Assembly (NCBI RefSeq): GCF_000471905.2
Contig: NW_006498507.1
Location: forward strand, 5,755,264-5,819,263
Source of the DNA: Amborella trichopoda
Taxonomy: Eukaryota; Streptophyta; Magnoliopsida; Amborellales; Amborellaceae
DNA length: 64,000 nt
Direction of reading: 5' to 3'
Shown: piece after piece, positions 11,452 through 20,541 of the stretch
Numbering within the stretch: the stretch's first letter is position 1
Layout: each line of letters begins with the position of its first letter
Made by a program: the position numbers and the translations under genes
Notes under the pieces: generated by a model
Seen by the model: the letters and a program-made list of their open reading frames with translations, nothing else
What the model was told of the DNA's origin: nothing
Database searches by the model: none

Positions 11452-11848
11452 GGGTGTGGTTTGTATAGAGCCAAGGCTCTAAACAATAAAAGTAAAGCAC
11501 AGTTTTAAGTAGTGTCAAGAAGTGTGGTTTCAATACTGGAAATCTTTGTGATAACCTTAAAATATATTTGTCATATTTAATTATAAAATTTAAAGCTTCA
11601 AATATAGTGTAGATAGAGGAGATTTATAAAAACTTGAAAATCTTGAAATTGATGGTTCAAAAATGCGTTACAAGATGCGTTATTTCCAAAATTTGAAAGC
11701 CATTTTTTTTTCTCATCTCTATGCATCTCGATGTCGAGATGATCAATTTGAGGATATTTGGTCATCAAAACAACCTCTTCTAGTAAATTTTTTTGAGGTG
11801 GGCTCTAATTTGATTGTTTAGAGCCTAAGTTGTATATAAACTTTTCCT
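11452..11848 (+). mobile_element. Family B MULE-type MITE with perfect 9-bp TSD
   Basis: Starts GGGTGTGGTTTGTATAGAGC and ends with 'gtatataaacttttcct', an inverted pair. It is flanked by TTTTAGTAA at 11443-11451 and 11849-11857. The length of 397 bp equals that of other copies. It sits about 20 bp from the family A copy upstream. Confidence 0.88.
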
Positions 11849-12036
11849 TTTTAGTAAAAAAGAGACATACCGGGGGATTTTTGAGTTAAAATATTGGGAA
11901 AATTGTAAAAAGTTTTTATTTTTATTCTTTATTTTTATTTTTACGAAAGTGCCCTTCCCGTATATAAAAAAAATCATTTTACCCAAATATTGATGTCCAG
12001 TGTTGGACCCACTAACATTTGTGCAAGACCACGGTT

Positions 12037-12190
12037 GTGAATTACTAGACCACCCTTTTTAAATGCCGGTCCGCCCTTTTTAAGTATTGGACCGTCCCTT
12101 TTAAATGTTGGACTGCCTCTTTTAAGTGCCGGTTGTAAGTATCGGACCGCCCCTTTTAAATGTTGGATTGCCTCTTTTAAGTGTCGAATT
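12037..12190. repeat. Minisatellite, unit about 21-22 bp
   Basis: About six units of the type 'ggaccgccccttttaaatgtt' follow each other with point changes, and one unit is shortened. No coding frame is kept through it. Confidence 0.7.
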
Positions 12191-12343
12191 AGTGTTATGA
12201 TTGTTGGACCCCTTATTCCAGTAAAACTTGTGCCGAACTAGCTTTTATATATATTGGGTTTTTTCAGCAGCCAACCAAACAACATTGTGCTTAAAACTGG
12301 CTTTTGTATATACTAGAATCAACAAAACCAGGTATTAAGATAA

Positions 12344-12670
12344 GGAAAATCGTTGTATGTGGGCTTGACCGCATGACTACATATGCGATCCAAAATGTCT
12401 AAAGCATCCATCTTAAGTAGGTGTTCCATCTAAAAACAATGAAAACTAACGGTCCAATTGTTTTCTTACGATAATTATTATTTTTAATTTTTAAAATTTA
12501 CTTATTTTTTATTTTTAATTTTAAAATTTATTTATTTTTTCATATTCATGATCTTCGTGTTAAAGATTCATGATCTCTGTGTTAAAACTTAAGTTAAAAG
12601 ATTCATCTAAAAAATATATTTATTAATAGGCCCGCATTGCTATGGGCTTGGCCGCATAGAAACCAGGCTC
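12344..12670. mobile_element. Family E MULE-type MITE with perfect 9-bp TSD
   Basis: 327 bp, starting GGAAAATCGTTGTATGTGGG and ending 'gccgcatagaaaccaggctc'. Inverted sub-terminal blocks 'gggcttgaccgcat' and 'atgggcttggccgcat' are present. It is flanked on both sides by TTAAGATAA (12335-12343 and 12671-12679). Other copies are at 20285, 38355 and 53040. Confidence 0.88.
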
Positions 12671-12813
12671 TTAAGATAAACCCAAGATTTTTATTTACAA
12701 GGTTCCAAACGAGGGAGGTGAAACGACCAAAGTTTTCTTGAGATCATAGATTTTTGGAAAGTCATCTATTTGAAATCTGTACAAAGGATCGTGTACAATG
12801 ATGCCATTGCTTT

Positions 12814-13545
12814 CTATACAAACTCCCAGAGCCTATCAGATGTGAAATAAAAAAGCCAGGGTGTATCATTTTTTGCTGTAAATACATTTTCTCTCTCTTG
12901 ACAACTTGTTTCTCTCTCTAACCTGCTCGTTCCTCTCACATGACTTCGAGTGCTGAAGTGCTCACAGGCTGGTTTGGTATCCGTGACTTGCTTGATGATC
13001 TCTCTTGCTTCCCCCTCCTTTGAATTCCTCACTTTGTAATTGGAAAGCCTGAAGCCTCCAAATCAATTGCCTTTTTCTTGTTAATATGGTCCTTGAACAG
13101 TTCATGTGCGAACCCATAATCTTCTATTTTATAGTAAAAATGGAGAATAAACATGAATGAGAACTCTATCTGGGAACCACCCTTTTTTCCATCTCTCCAA
13201 TTTTTCCATGTTTACATTAACAATTCAGCAGCAAATTAATTTATTGCATTGGCCTTTTTCCCCATCCCTTGCATCTTTGCATGCACTTAAAAAGAGCATT
13301 GAAGGAATCTACAGGACGATGGATTCCAAATTGGTGAAACGTTTCAGTGGCTTGCTTCACCATTTTACCTTGACCATAAGAGGTAATAAAGCCATGTAAG
13401 AACTTTTGCGATTTGATATAAGGCTTTTTCTTCTGGTTTTTAGTAAGATTACGATTTGAATAAAACATTGGGCTTTGGCAAGCTGCCTAATTTCTTGGTC
13501 CATCAAATACCGATCCCTAACCATGCCTGCTAGCTTAAGAGTTTA
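12814..13545 (-). pseudogene. Pentatricopeptide repeat (PPR) gene relic, P-class mitochondrial type
   Basis: On the minus strand the first block (about 13540-13440) reads RYLMDQEIRQLAKAQCF. After a one-base frame change the next reads FITSYGQGKMVKQATETFHQ and VDSFNALFKC, a typical PPR helix pair of the kind found near the start of small mitochondrial P-class PPR proteins. Further along (about 13110-13030) YGFAHELFKDHINKKK and then, in another frame, NSKEGEAREIIKQV resemble the C-terminal repeats of the same proteins. The central repeats are missing. PPR proteins bind organelle RNA; this copy has frameshifts and an internal loss and cannot make one. The family match is from memory of conserved motifs, not a search. 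Confidence 0.65.
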
Positions 13546-13744
13546 GTTAAAGATCTCACTGATTTAATCAGGGTCGCTCAAATGACGAAGTTTTGATTTT
13601 GCCGAGTTAAAAGTTAGGGTTTGGGGATAATTAGATTGAGAAACACAAGTGCCGTAATGGTGGGCATACAAAATAGCTCGACGTTTGGGGAAGAAAATTC
13701 GCTTTTTCCTATTTTGCACATAGAGAAATTACAGCCCATATGTG

Positions 13745-14077
13745 TAAAGGAAAAAGTTTATATGAGGATGCTACCTAATAATGTAGAACTATGGACACCC
13801 CTAAAAAATCCATCGGATTGAAAAACCTTTTGAATGATCATCTCCACCTTGATATGTATGACTATGAAAAATAAAAAGATTTTAAGTATAAAAAATAGTG
13901 CATTTTACAACATATGATCTACGTCGTCCGTTTTCAAGATTTTCATCTGTTTATAGATCTATTTGATTTTAACCATTTTTATATTTAAAATTTTATAATT
14001 AGATTTAAAAATAAATTTTGAGATAATCCTAATAACATTTTACATCAAAATTGTATACCATTTGGAGGACACCGTAC
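13745..14077 (-). repeat. Family A remnant, minus orientation
   Basis: The reverse-complement family text is clear: 'aaaaagtttatatgagg', 'tttatagatctatttgat', 'aattttataattagattt' and 'gagataatcctaataa'. It ends near 'ggaggacaccgta'; the outer terminus is missing. Confidence 0.7.
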
Positions 14078-14299
14078 CTCTATGTCCATGGATGCGTCCG
14101 TATGCCTACTGCGCCCATGTCTAAAAGGCACATAGGATCATTACTCTTTCAAAAAACATAAAAAAATGTTACGTCTTTTTCGAAAATTAGCTTATTGCAT
14201 GCAACCCCTGATGGTCAGTTTTGAAATTAGATGACTTTCCCCATGCCACACAAATGATATCTCGGCTAAAGTGTACGTGACATTTGTATACGGAAATAG

Positions 14300-14610
14300 T
14301 CGGATCCCTGACCTAGACCGGATTGGACTGGAATTCACCGGACCTAGACACGAACCCAGACCTGGACTCAAAAATATAGTATGGGACCCAGACCTGACTC
14401 AAAGATAAAATATTTATGTATTTAATTATATTAAAATATATTTTATATATTAGGATATGGAAAAAATTATCAGACCTGGACCCTAATAGCGTTTGGGTCT
14501 AAGATTTGGACCCAGACCCAACCCACCAAGCCCAATTTTTTGACCCATACTCGGATCCGGATCAAGTCTACCCGTCGAGTCCCAAGGGGTTTGGGTCCAT
14601 TGCCACCCCT
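14300..14610. repeat. Family H (hAT-like) element, one end recognisable
   Basis: Repeated words 'acctagacccagaccc' and a right end 'gggtccattgccacccct' match the hAT-like terminus (complement of AGGGGTGGCAATGG). The left end was not fixed. Confidence 0.55.
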
Positions 14611-14852
14611 CACCAGCTGTTGAATCCCCCATTATATTAGTCTTCTCTATGCATATTCCCAAGGTTTGTAATTAGGGAGTAAACTTTGGTGTAAAATATC
14701 CATATGTGGCTAATGCATGTGACAAATTTCTTAAGATTTTAGGGGGGGATATTGAAAATTCTGCTTTATTTAATTTTCTGATTATTTGGAAAGATTTGGA
14801 AAATCCGAAAGGGAAAGAAGAATAGCATCAAATTTTATTTCACTTAAACTCT

Positions 14853-15345
14853 TTAATTGACTGTTTTATATACTTCCCCTAATATATAATAGTTATATAC
14901 TTCCCATTATCTAACTATCAGATCTTAACGAATGGCTGAGATGGATTCAATTACAATGTCATGCTTTTTAATTTTGTTTCTACAAAAATTTTGACACCAA
15001 AATGTGGGTGTCCACCTTCTCTTAAACTCGTACCTATAAGAAAATATTCTCGATAAAATAAACTGATTAAAATACTCCAAAAATTTTAGGAGCATTTTTT
15101 ATATTTTATTTTATTAGAAATATTTTTTTATATTTGTTTTCGGTGCGTTTCATTGATATGATGACACGTACCAAATTCATATTCATATAATTTGTAGAAT
15201 AAACACTAAAAATAAAATTATTTCAGGCGTCGGATATAGATCAAACGGTCAATGACGTATTTGATCGAAATTGAACGGTTGGATAGGACGAAATGTATAA
15301 CTTCCATGCAATAGGAGAACTACATAAGCCTTTCCCTTATTCTAA
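14853..15345. repeat. Family F TIR element
   Basis: Collinear with the copy at 44268: 'gctgagatgg.ttcaattacaatgtca', 'attttgacaccaaaat', 'gtgcgtttcattgat', 'gcgtcggatatagatcaaac' and 'ggtcaatgac'. The right end is 'aagcctttccctt'. Non-coding. Confidence 0.65.
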
Positions 15346-15525
15346 ACACGTGACTACTAAAAAACATGAAAAAAGATTTCCATTGTAACCCATTAAAAAA
15401 ATTCTCACGAAGTTATGTCATATGTCTATCTCTTTCATAAATATCTACTAAAATTGCATATTTGCGTACGACTGGCAGCATTGGTATGAAAAATATCGTC
15501 GTTCCAATTATTTCGCTGTATTTAG

Positions 15526-15796
15526 GGCAATTGACATAAATATTCTTTTTTTTGATGATATTTAAAAATATCTATGATGTTCTAAAATTTACATAAGTGT
15601 CCTTTTTTTTACTGTCTACTTTTATCCTAACTTTTTCAATGGTTTTTTTTTTAAAAAAATTTAAAAGCAAATGTTAATTATTACAATATCAAGAGAAAAA
15701 TGGGCAGGCAAAAAAGGGACATCTATGTAAAATTTCAGTTTTTTTAAGGACATTTTATAAGTATTCCTAAAAAAGGATATTTACATCAATTTCTCT
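15526..15796. mobile_element. 271-bp TIR element with likely 9-bp TSD
   Basis: Left end 'caattgacataaatattctt' pairs with right end 'aaggatatttacatcaattt', and inner blocks 'acataagtgtcctttttt' and 'agggacatctatgtaaaatt' also pair. Flanks TGTATTTAG and TGTATCTAT match at 7 of 9. Non-coding. Confidence 0.6.
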
Positions 15797-16369
15797 TGTA
15801 TCTATAAGAACTTTTTCTTTTGTTAATAATGTAATAATCAACATTTATCTTTGAAAATAATAAAACCTTAATTATACCCATTTGGGATTGGGATTGGGAT
15901 TGTTTATGTAAATATCCACGTGAAAATGTTATCCTAGCCACGGCCGCTGCTTTTTAAAGCCTCAGCTCAATATACAAAAAATTAGAATTTAGGTAATAGG
16001 TATGGAAGAACCTCAAATTGATCATCTCTACCCCACCAATTATGGATTTCAAGAAAATAACAAAAATGATTTGAAGTTCTAAATATATTGTATCATGTTA
16101 TATATTATCACGGCTGCCTATTTTCAAGCTTTCAAAGATTTGCAAGATTTACAATATTTTTGAAGTTTCAAATTTCATGAGCATTCAAAGCCTTCAAACA
16201 TCTGTAAGATATTTAATATTTTTGGCGCTTCAGATTTAATAGCAGTAGTAGAAATTGATGTCCAGGCTATTATTAAGTTTTTGGACATCGAAACTGCAGT
16301 TTTTGACATAGATCATAAAGAACTGCTTGAGTAGTAAGACAAAAAGGAATATAATTCAAAACAAATTCA

Positions 16370-16670
16370 TTCAGAAAAATTTAAGTGTGACAATTAATAG
16401 AAAATAAGATACGAGAGAGTAGATTTAGGTGGGCTGGTTATGTGTAGTGCTGACCCAATGTAATACCTGTTCGGACGTGTGAGTTAATTCAAGTTGAATG
16501 ATTGAAAATGAGAAATGGTAGATCTAAAAGGATGTGGTTGGAAATAGTTCAAAAAAATATGGGGATTTTTGGCCTCACGGAGGATATATTCTTTAATAGA
16601 GCGGAATAATGGATTAGAATTCGTGTTACCAACCGTAATTAATTAAAAAAAATTTATGATGGTGCTAAAA
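16370..16670 (+). mobile_element. RTE-clade LINE, 3-prime end fragment
   Basis: The conserved RTE C-terminal region is recognisable in pieces: 'ttaggtgggctggttatgtg' (LRWAGYV), 'aggatgtggttggaaatagt' (RMWLEIV), and 'tttaatagagcggaataatgg', matching the NRAEW motif followed by a stop. It then ends in the family tail 'ccgtaattaattaaaa...gatggtgct'. Several stops and frame changes make it dead. No 5-prime part is present, as is usual for truncated LINE insertions. An 18-bp near-repeat flanks the area (16311-16328 and 16742-16759). Confidence 0.75.
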
Positions 16671-17234
16671 AAAAAATTGCTAAGCAAAATGTAAATGAGG
16701 CCGAGGGAGAGAAGGTAACTACTTAAATTTATTGTGATGATGATCACAAAGAATTGCTTAACAACGAATTAGTAAGGCCGAGCGAGAGAAGGACCGAGCG
16801 AGAGAAGGTAACTAGCTAAATTTATTGTGAAAGAAAGAGAGAGCCAAGGGTATTGAATTTTGAGTAGTTCACGTACAGATAAAAAAAAAAATTGAAAATA
16901 TGAAATGGGCCAATTTTAGAGAAAATTAGGCAGAAAATCGGTTAGCCCATCTTTTTATATATTTTTCTAAAATGCCATACTCAGTCCAAAGAGGGGTCCG
17001 ACATCCCCTTTTTTGAATTGCTCTTTGCTTCTAAAAAAAGAAACAAATCTCCAAAACTGATGCCTACTAATGAAAAAATAAAAATAAAAAAGTGGTTTGA
17101 AGATGCTATTTTGGAAAGGCCATTTTGAAAAAAAAAAAAAAGCGGGTTCTCAAACCTTCCACTATTTTCGCTTAAAATTGGCTCTTTTCATATTTTCCTT
17201 TTCTATTTCTTTTTTGGATTCCGTACATAAATTA
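16671..17234. other. Gene-free; contains an approximately 90-bp direct duplication
   Basis: 'gagagaaggtaactacttaa' with 'atttattgtga' near 16710 recurs as 'gagagaaggtaactagctaa' with 'atttattgtga' near 16800. Nothing coding was recognised. Confidence 0.5.
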
Positions 17235-17590
17235 CTCTTAAAATTTTATTGTCCAAATGAATCAACCAAAATACATGTTGAGAGAGAGAGAGAGAGAGAT
17301 AGAGAGAAAGCTGTGAGAATAAAATCTTTAATCTGTATACCATATCTGTTCACAAGAGTCAGGTGTGTTGAATTTTATTCTCTAAATGAATCAATCAAAT
17401 ACATTTTGAGAAGTCTGATTCTCAATGTGAGAGAGAGAGAGGTTTATTGAATTTCATTCTCCAACTGATCAACCAAAATATTTGTTCAGAAGGGTGATTG
17501 ATTGATTGAGAGAGAGAGAGGTAGGTTTATTGAATCTCATTCTCCAACTGAATCAACCAATGTACACATTCAGAAGGGTGATTTTTATTT
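17235..17590. repeat. Imperfect tandem repeat, unit about 75-90 bp, with GA runs
   Basis: Four successive units each contain 'ttgaatttcattctccaact', 'gaatcaaccaaaatac', 'ttcagaagggtgatt' and a run of GA. It lies downstream of the DUF761 gene on the minus strand, where a 3-prime UTR or terminator region would be. Confidence 0.6.
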
Positions 17591-18025
17591 GAAATGTAGA
17601 AAGGGAATAGATACAGTTAGAGCCCACATATCCATGGTGTACATACATATACTAATTCCTAAACAACAGGTCATCACATATAAAAACCAATTCCATTTGT
17701 CATCAATTTCTGCATTTTTGTTTCACAGATTCTAATCTTAATCAACTCAAGGGAGGGCCTAGGTTTCTCTCTCCTCTGAGAAAAAACTTTAGAAGAACCC
17801 CATTTGAACATATGCATCAAGGTCTAGTCTTTCTCCCTCTTCTCTGAAGAAGCAAAGAGCCACATTGGAGAGGAAATTCTTGGCTAAAATTATCTGATAA
17901 TTTCTCTCTCCTCTGAAACATCAGAACCAGCTCAATCCATGAAAACGAAGTATAAGTGCAAGTGGGGTTCTCTTAAAATCATCTAAATACAATCAATCTC
18001 TGTTACTTTCTCTTTCTAACTTCTT

Positions 18026-18544
18026 CTAGGCACTCCTGTTAAGCATCTCCTCATACCTCTTAAAGGACTGCTGCTTCTGCATCTCTATCCTCTTATGAAA
18101 CCTCTTGATGAAGAGATCGGCGACATGATCGATCTCGTCTTCGAGCTTGAAATCTGCCGTGTTCACTGATTGCTTGACCAGATCAATTGCAGATTGGCCT
18201 GGGTTTTCAAGCTCGGTGTCCTCCGAGTCGAAGAGAGAGTGGGTCAGGTCTGGATACTCTTCATCTTCCTCTGGTTTGTTGAAGCAGAGCTCCGATGTTG
18301 GCTCCAAAGCCATTGAATTGTAGACAACAATGGCTTTGCACTGGTCATCATCTTGGCCGAGGAGATGGTGAATTTTGTGAGAAATGGTGGTGAAAACCTT
18401 CTTATTATTTCTCAGTAAACCAAAGACTATGAGCCTGGTTTTAATGGCTTCTGCCTTGTGTTTAACTGAGCTCGATTTGGCCTTCACAAGGGACCCAATA
18501 ACTGACAACATCTGTTTCAGGAACGTAGAAGCCCGGTTCTTCAT
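18026..18544 (-). CDS. DUF761 (cotton-fibre-expressed type) small plant protein
   Basis: A single open frame of 172 residues. The N-terminal block (residues 1-60) is basic and begins MKNRASTFLKQM, with SHKIHHLLG near residue 60. Residues 70-80 hold the conserved KAIVVYNSMA, and an acidic middle includes YPDLTHSLFD. Residues 137-172 form the DUF761 end motif (EIDHVADLFIKRF, then SFKRYEEMLNRSA). The frame stays open upstream to about 18784, but the first in-frame ATG is at 18544 and family members start with MKN, so I choose it. The family is plant-specific with no established biochemical activity. I see no signal peptide in the chosen form. The gene is isolated, with a CT-rich leader and a good TATA box upstream on its strand. 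Full length and intact, so probably functional. Confidence 0.9.
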   Translation of the reverse strand: MKNRASTFLKQMLSVIGSLVKAKSSSVKHKAEAIKTRLIVFGLLRNNKKVFTTISHKIHHLLGQDDDQCKAIVVYNSMALEPTSELCFNKPEEDEEYPDLTHSLFDSEDTELENPGQSAIDLVKQSVNTADFKLEDEIDHVADLFIKRFHKRIEMQKQQSFKRYEEMLNRSA

Positions 18545-18950
18545 GTTTTCTAGAGAGAAAAATTTGGAATAGGAGAGAGAAGAAGGTGATGGAAGAAGAG
18601 AGAGAATAGGGAATTTAGAGAGAGAAAAAGACCCCACAAGGCCAAGAAACAAGAAATGGAAAGGGGAGCTTAGAGAGAGAAAAATGGCCACCAAACAAGG
18701 AGATGGAAGGTGGGAAATGGGAGGCTTTTGTGAATAAACCACAATTTTGAAGAGAGAGAGGGGTGGGCACAGAACTGGAAACAAGGTGCAGGGTGATAGA
18801 GGTCATGCAATAAAGGAGGTTAGAGAGAGAGTTCTTGAAAGGAAGAAATTTAGAGAGAGAGAGAGAGTTCTTGAAAGGAAGAAATTTAGAGAGAGAAAGA
18901 AAGCCCACAAAGCAAGAAAACCAGAGGAATGCATCAAATGAGGATCGCGG
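18545..18950 (-). promoter_or_regulatory. CT-rich 5-prime leader of the DUF761 gene
   Basis: Read on the gene strand this is repeated CTCTCT with two copies of a 36-bp unit ('gttcttgaaaggaagaaatt' on the plus strand at about 18831 and 18867). CT-rich leaders close to the transcription start are common in plant genes. The leader length of about 385 nt is inferred from the TATA box. Confidence 0.55.
18615..18806 (-). other. Upstream ORF (63 codons) in the DUF761 leader
   Basis: The only ATG between the inferred transcription start (about 18930) and the main ATG lies at 18806. It opens a 63-codon frame rich in Ser, Leu, Phe and Pro that stops 70 nt before the main start. Its composition follows the CT-repeat, so a conserved peptide is not implied. 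If translated it would be expected to lower initiation at the main ATG. Confidence 0.45.
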
Positions 18951-18957
18951 TGTTGGG

Positions 18958-18965
18958 TTTATATA
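18958..18965 (-). promoter_or_regulatory. TATA box of the DUF761 gene
   Basis: The minus strand reads CTATATAAACCC here, a near-ideal plant TATA box, placing the transcription start near 18930 on the minus strand. This is consistent with the CT-rich leader that follows. Confidence 0.6.
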
Positions 18966-19219
18966 GAAGATGGAGAGAAGAGAGAGATTGTAAAAAAAGA
19001 AAGAAGAGAGATTGTTAAAAAAAAAAAAAAAAAAGAAAAAGAGAGAGGGGGGTGGGTTCTCTTGTTTGTTTGGAGGTAAAAAACGGAAGTGAGAAGAAGT
19101 AGGTCTGAAGAAAGCTAAAAGTGGGACAGGGATAGCTGCCTTCTAAATTCAAGTTTTTTTTTTAAAAAAATGTAAGACAAGTTTCAAAACTGCCCCTATC
19201 TCAAATATCTGGTCCACCG

Positions 19220-19560
19220 TGGTTCCCAGATTTACTGGTGGCAATGGGGCAGGTGGCCTTGCTCGGCAATGTAAAATTAGGGTATGGGCTACAAATTGCG
19301 CCCGACCGAGCCACTATGGCCCGAAGGTAGGGCACCGCCGCGATGGTTGGCCCTGTCTAGCTATTTGTGTCCTTTAATTTTTTGTTTTTTTTTTCCGTCA
19401 AGTGAATTGGGCTTGGACCGGGCCAAGCTAGGTCCAAGACTTCTTCGACCTGGTTAGGGCTGGGCCTGGTTAGGGCTGGGCCAGGTTCGGACCGGCTCTT
19501 TAGATATAAGGGCCGGGCTATGGCCAGGGCCGGAGCAGCTCTCACTCTCCCCGCGCCCTC
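19220..19560. repeat. GC-rich dispersed repeat (family K)
   Basis: Words 'ggttagggctgggcc', 'accgggccaagctaggtcc' and 'agggccgggctatggcc' recur with variation here and at 400, 47987 and 57560. It holds an internal direct duplication ('ggttagggctgggcc' twice in a row near 19453-19485). Not coding. Confidence 0.5.
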
Positions 19561-19764
19561 TACGTGTGTGTCCATGCAAAGCAGATGGAAGTTTTATTTA
19601 TTTATTTGACCTGCCCTCTTCCTCTCTCTTACATTAATATTATTGAATGGTTATGTCAACTACGCACCATCAAAAAGCATAGTGGTATCGCCTTTTTAAG
19701 CTAGTGACATATTTGTCACAATGCTCAAAATGTGAACAAACCATCTATAACAGGGTTTGTGTCT

Positions 19765-19949
19765 TGTGTGAAGGCGCCAAGAAAGAGAAGAGAGGAGAGA
19801 GAACGGAGAGAAGAGAGGAGAGAGAATGGAGAGAGAGAGTGAGGAGAGAGAGAGAGTGAGTAGAGGAGATAGAAGAGAAAGAGGAGAGAGAAGAGGAGAG
19901 AGAGTTGGTGGTTTTAAAAGGGGGTGAGAGGGAGGGTGGTCTTAAAAGA

Positions 19950-20008
<59 letters not shown>
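19765..20008. repeat. GA-rich tract with pure (GA)n
   Basis: Interrupted 'gagagaagagag' runs from about 19780, then uninterrupted (GA) from 19953 to 20008. Long Ser/Leu or Arg/Glu frames across it are products of the repeat, not genes. Confidence 0.85.
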
Positions 20009-20011
<3 letters not shown>

Positions 20012-20284
20012 TGGTTTTAAAAAGAAAGGGGTTTTAAAAGGGGATTCCATTCTCAAAAGCAAAGTTAAAAATATCTTCATGTGTTTGTGTTTTTCAGCTG
20101 TGCAAATTCAGGGGGTGGTAGGATTCTAAAACTTGGTCTCTCTCTCCCTTCCCGAAATGCGAGATGGGCTTCTTTTGAATCATTGACCGTCGGGCCTTAG
20201 AAAAGAGGAAGACAACACCACTAAGGTTTTGACTGTTTTATGATACCAAAACTACCCCTTGAGTATGAATTCATCAAAATGAAA

Positions 20285-20541
20285 GGAAAATTGTTTCATG
20301 TGAGCTCCACCTCATTTCTTCAATATGCGCTTTGGAGGTATAAAGCATTGATCCTCTAAAAACAAGTGTAACTAACAGTCCAAATGCTGTTTTAATATAA
20401 TTATTATTTTTAGTTTTTTTTTTTTCATATTTATGATCTCCATGTTAAAGATTATCGATTACCTAAAAAATAGACTAAATTATATTTATTATTAATCCCG
20501 TATTTTTAAAATATGCGGGCTGGCCATATAAAAACCGTGTC
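20285..20541. mobile_element. Family E MULE-type MITE
   Basis: Starts GGAAAATTGTTTCATGTGAG and ends 'ggccatataaaaaccgtgtc'. The flanks AAAATGAAA and CAAATGAAA match at 8 of 9. Shorter than the 12344 copy (257 against 327 bp). Confidence 0.75.

Noticed and set aside
18545-18784. 80-codon in-frame extension of the DUF761 gene
   Set aside because: It contains no ATG, is made largely of CT-repeat-derived Ser/Leu, and family members start at the MKN motif.
19745-20080. 111-codon minus-strand Ser/Leu frame
   Set aside because: Pure product of the (GA)n microsatellite.
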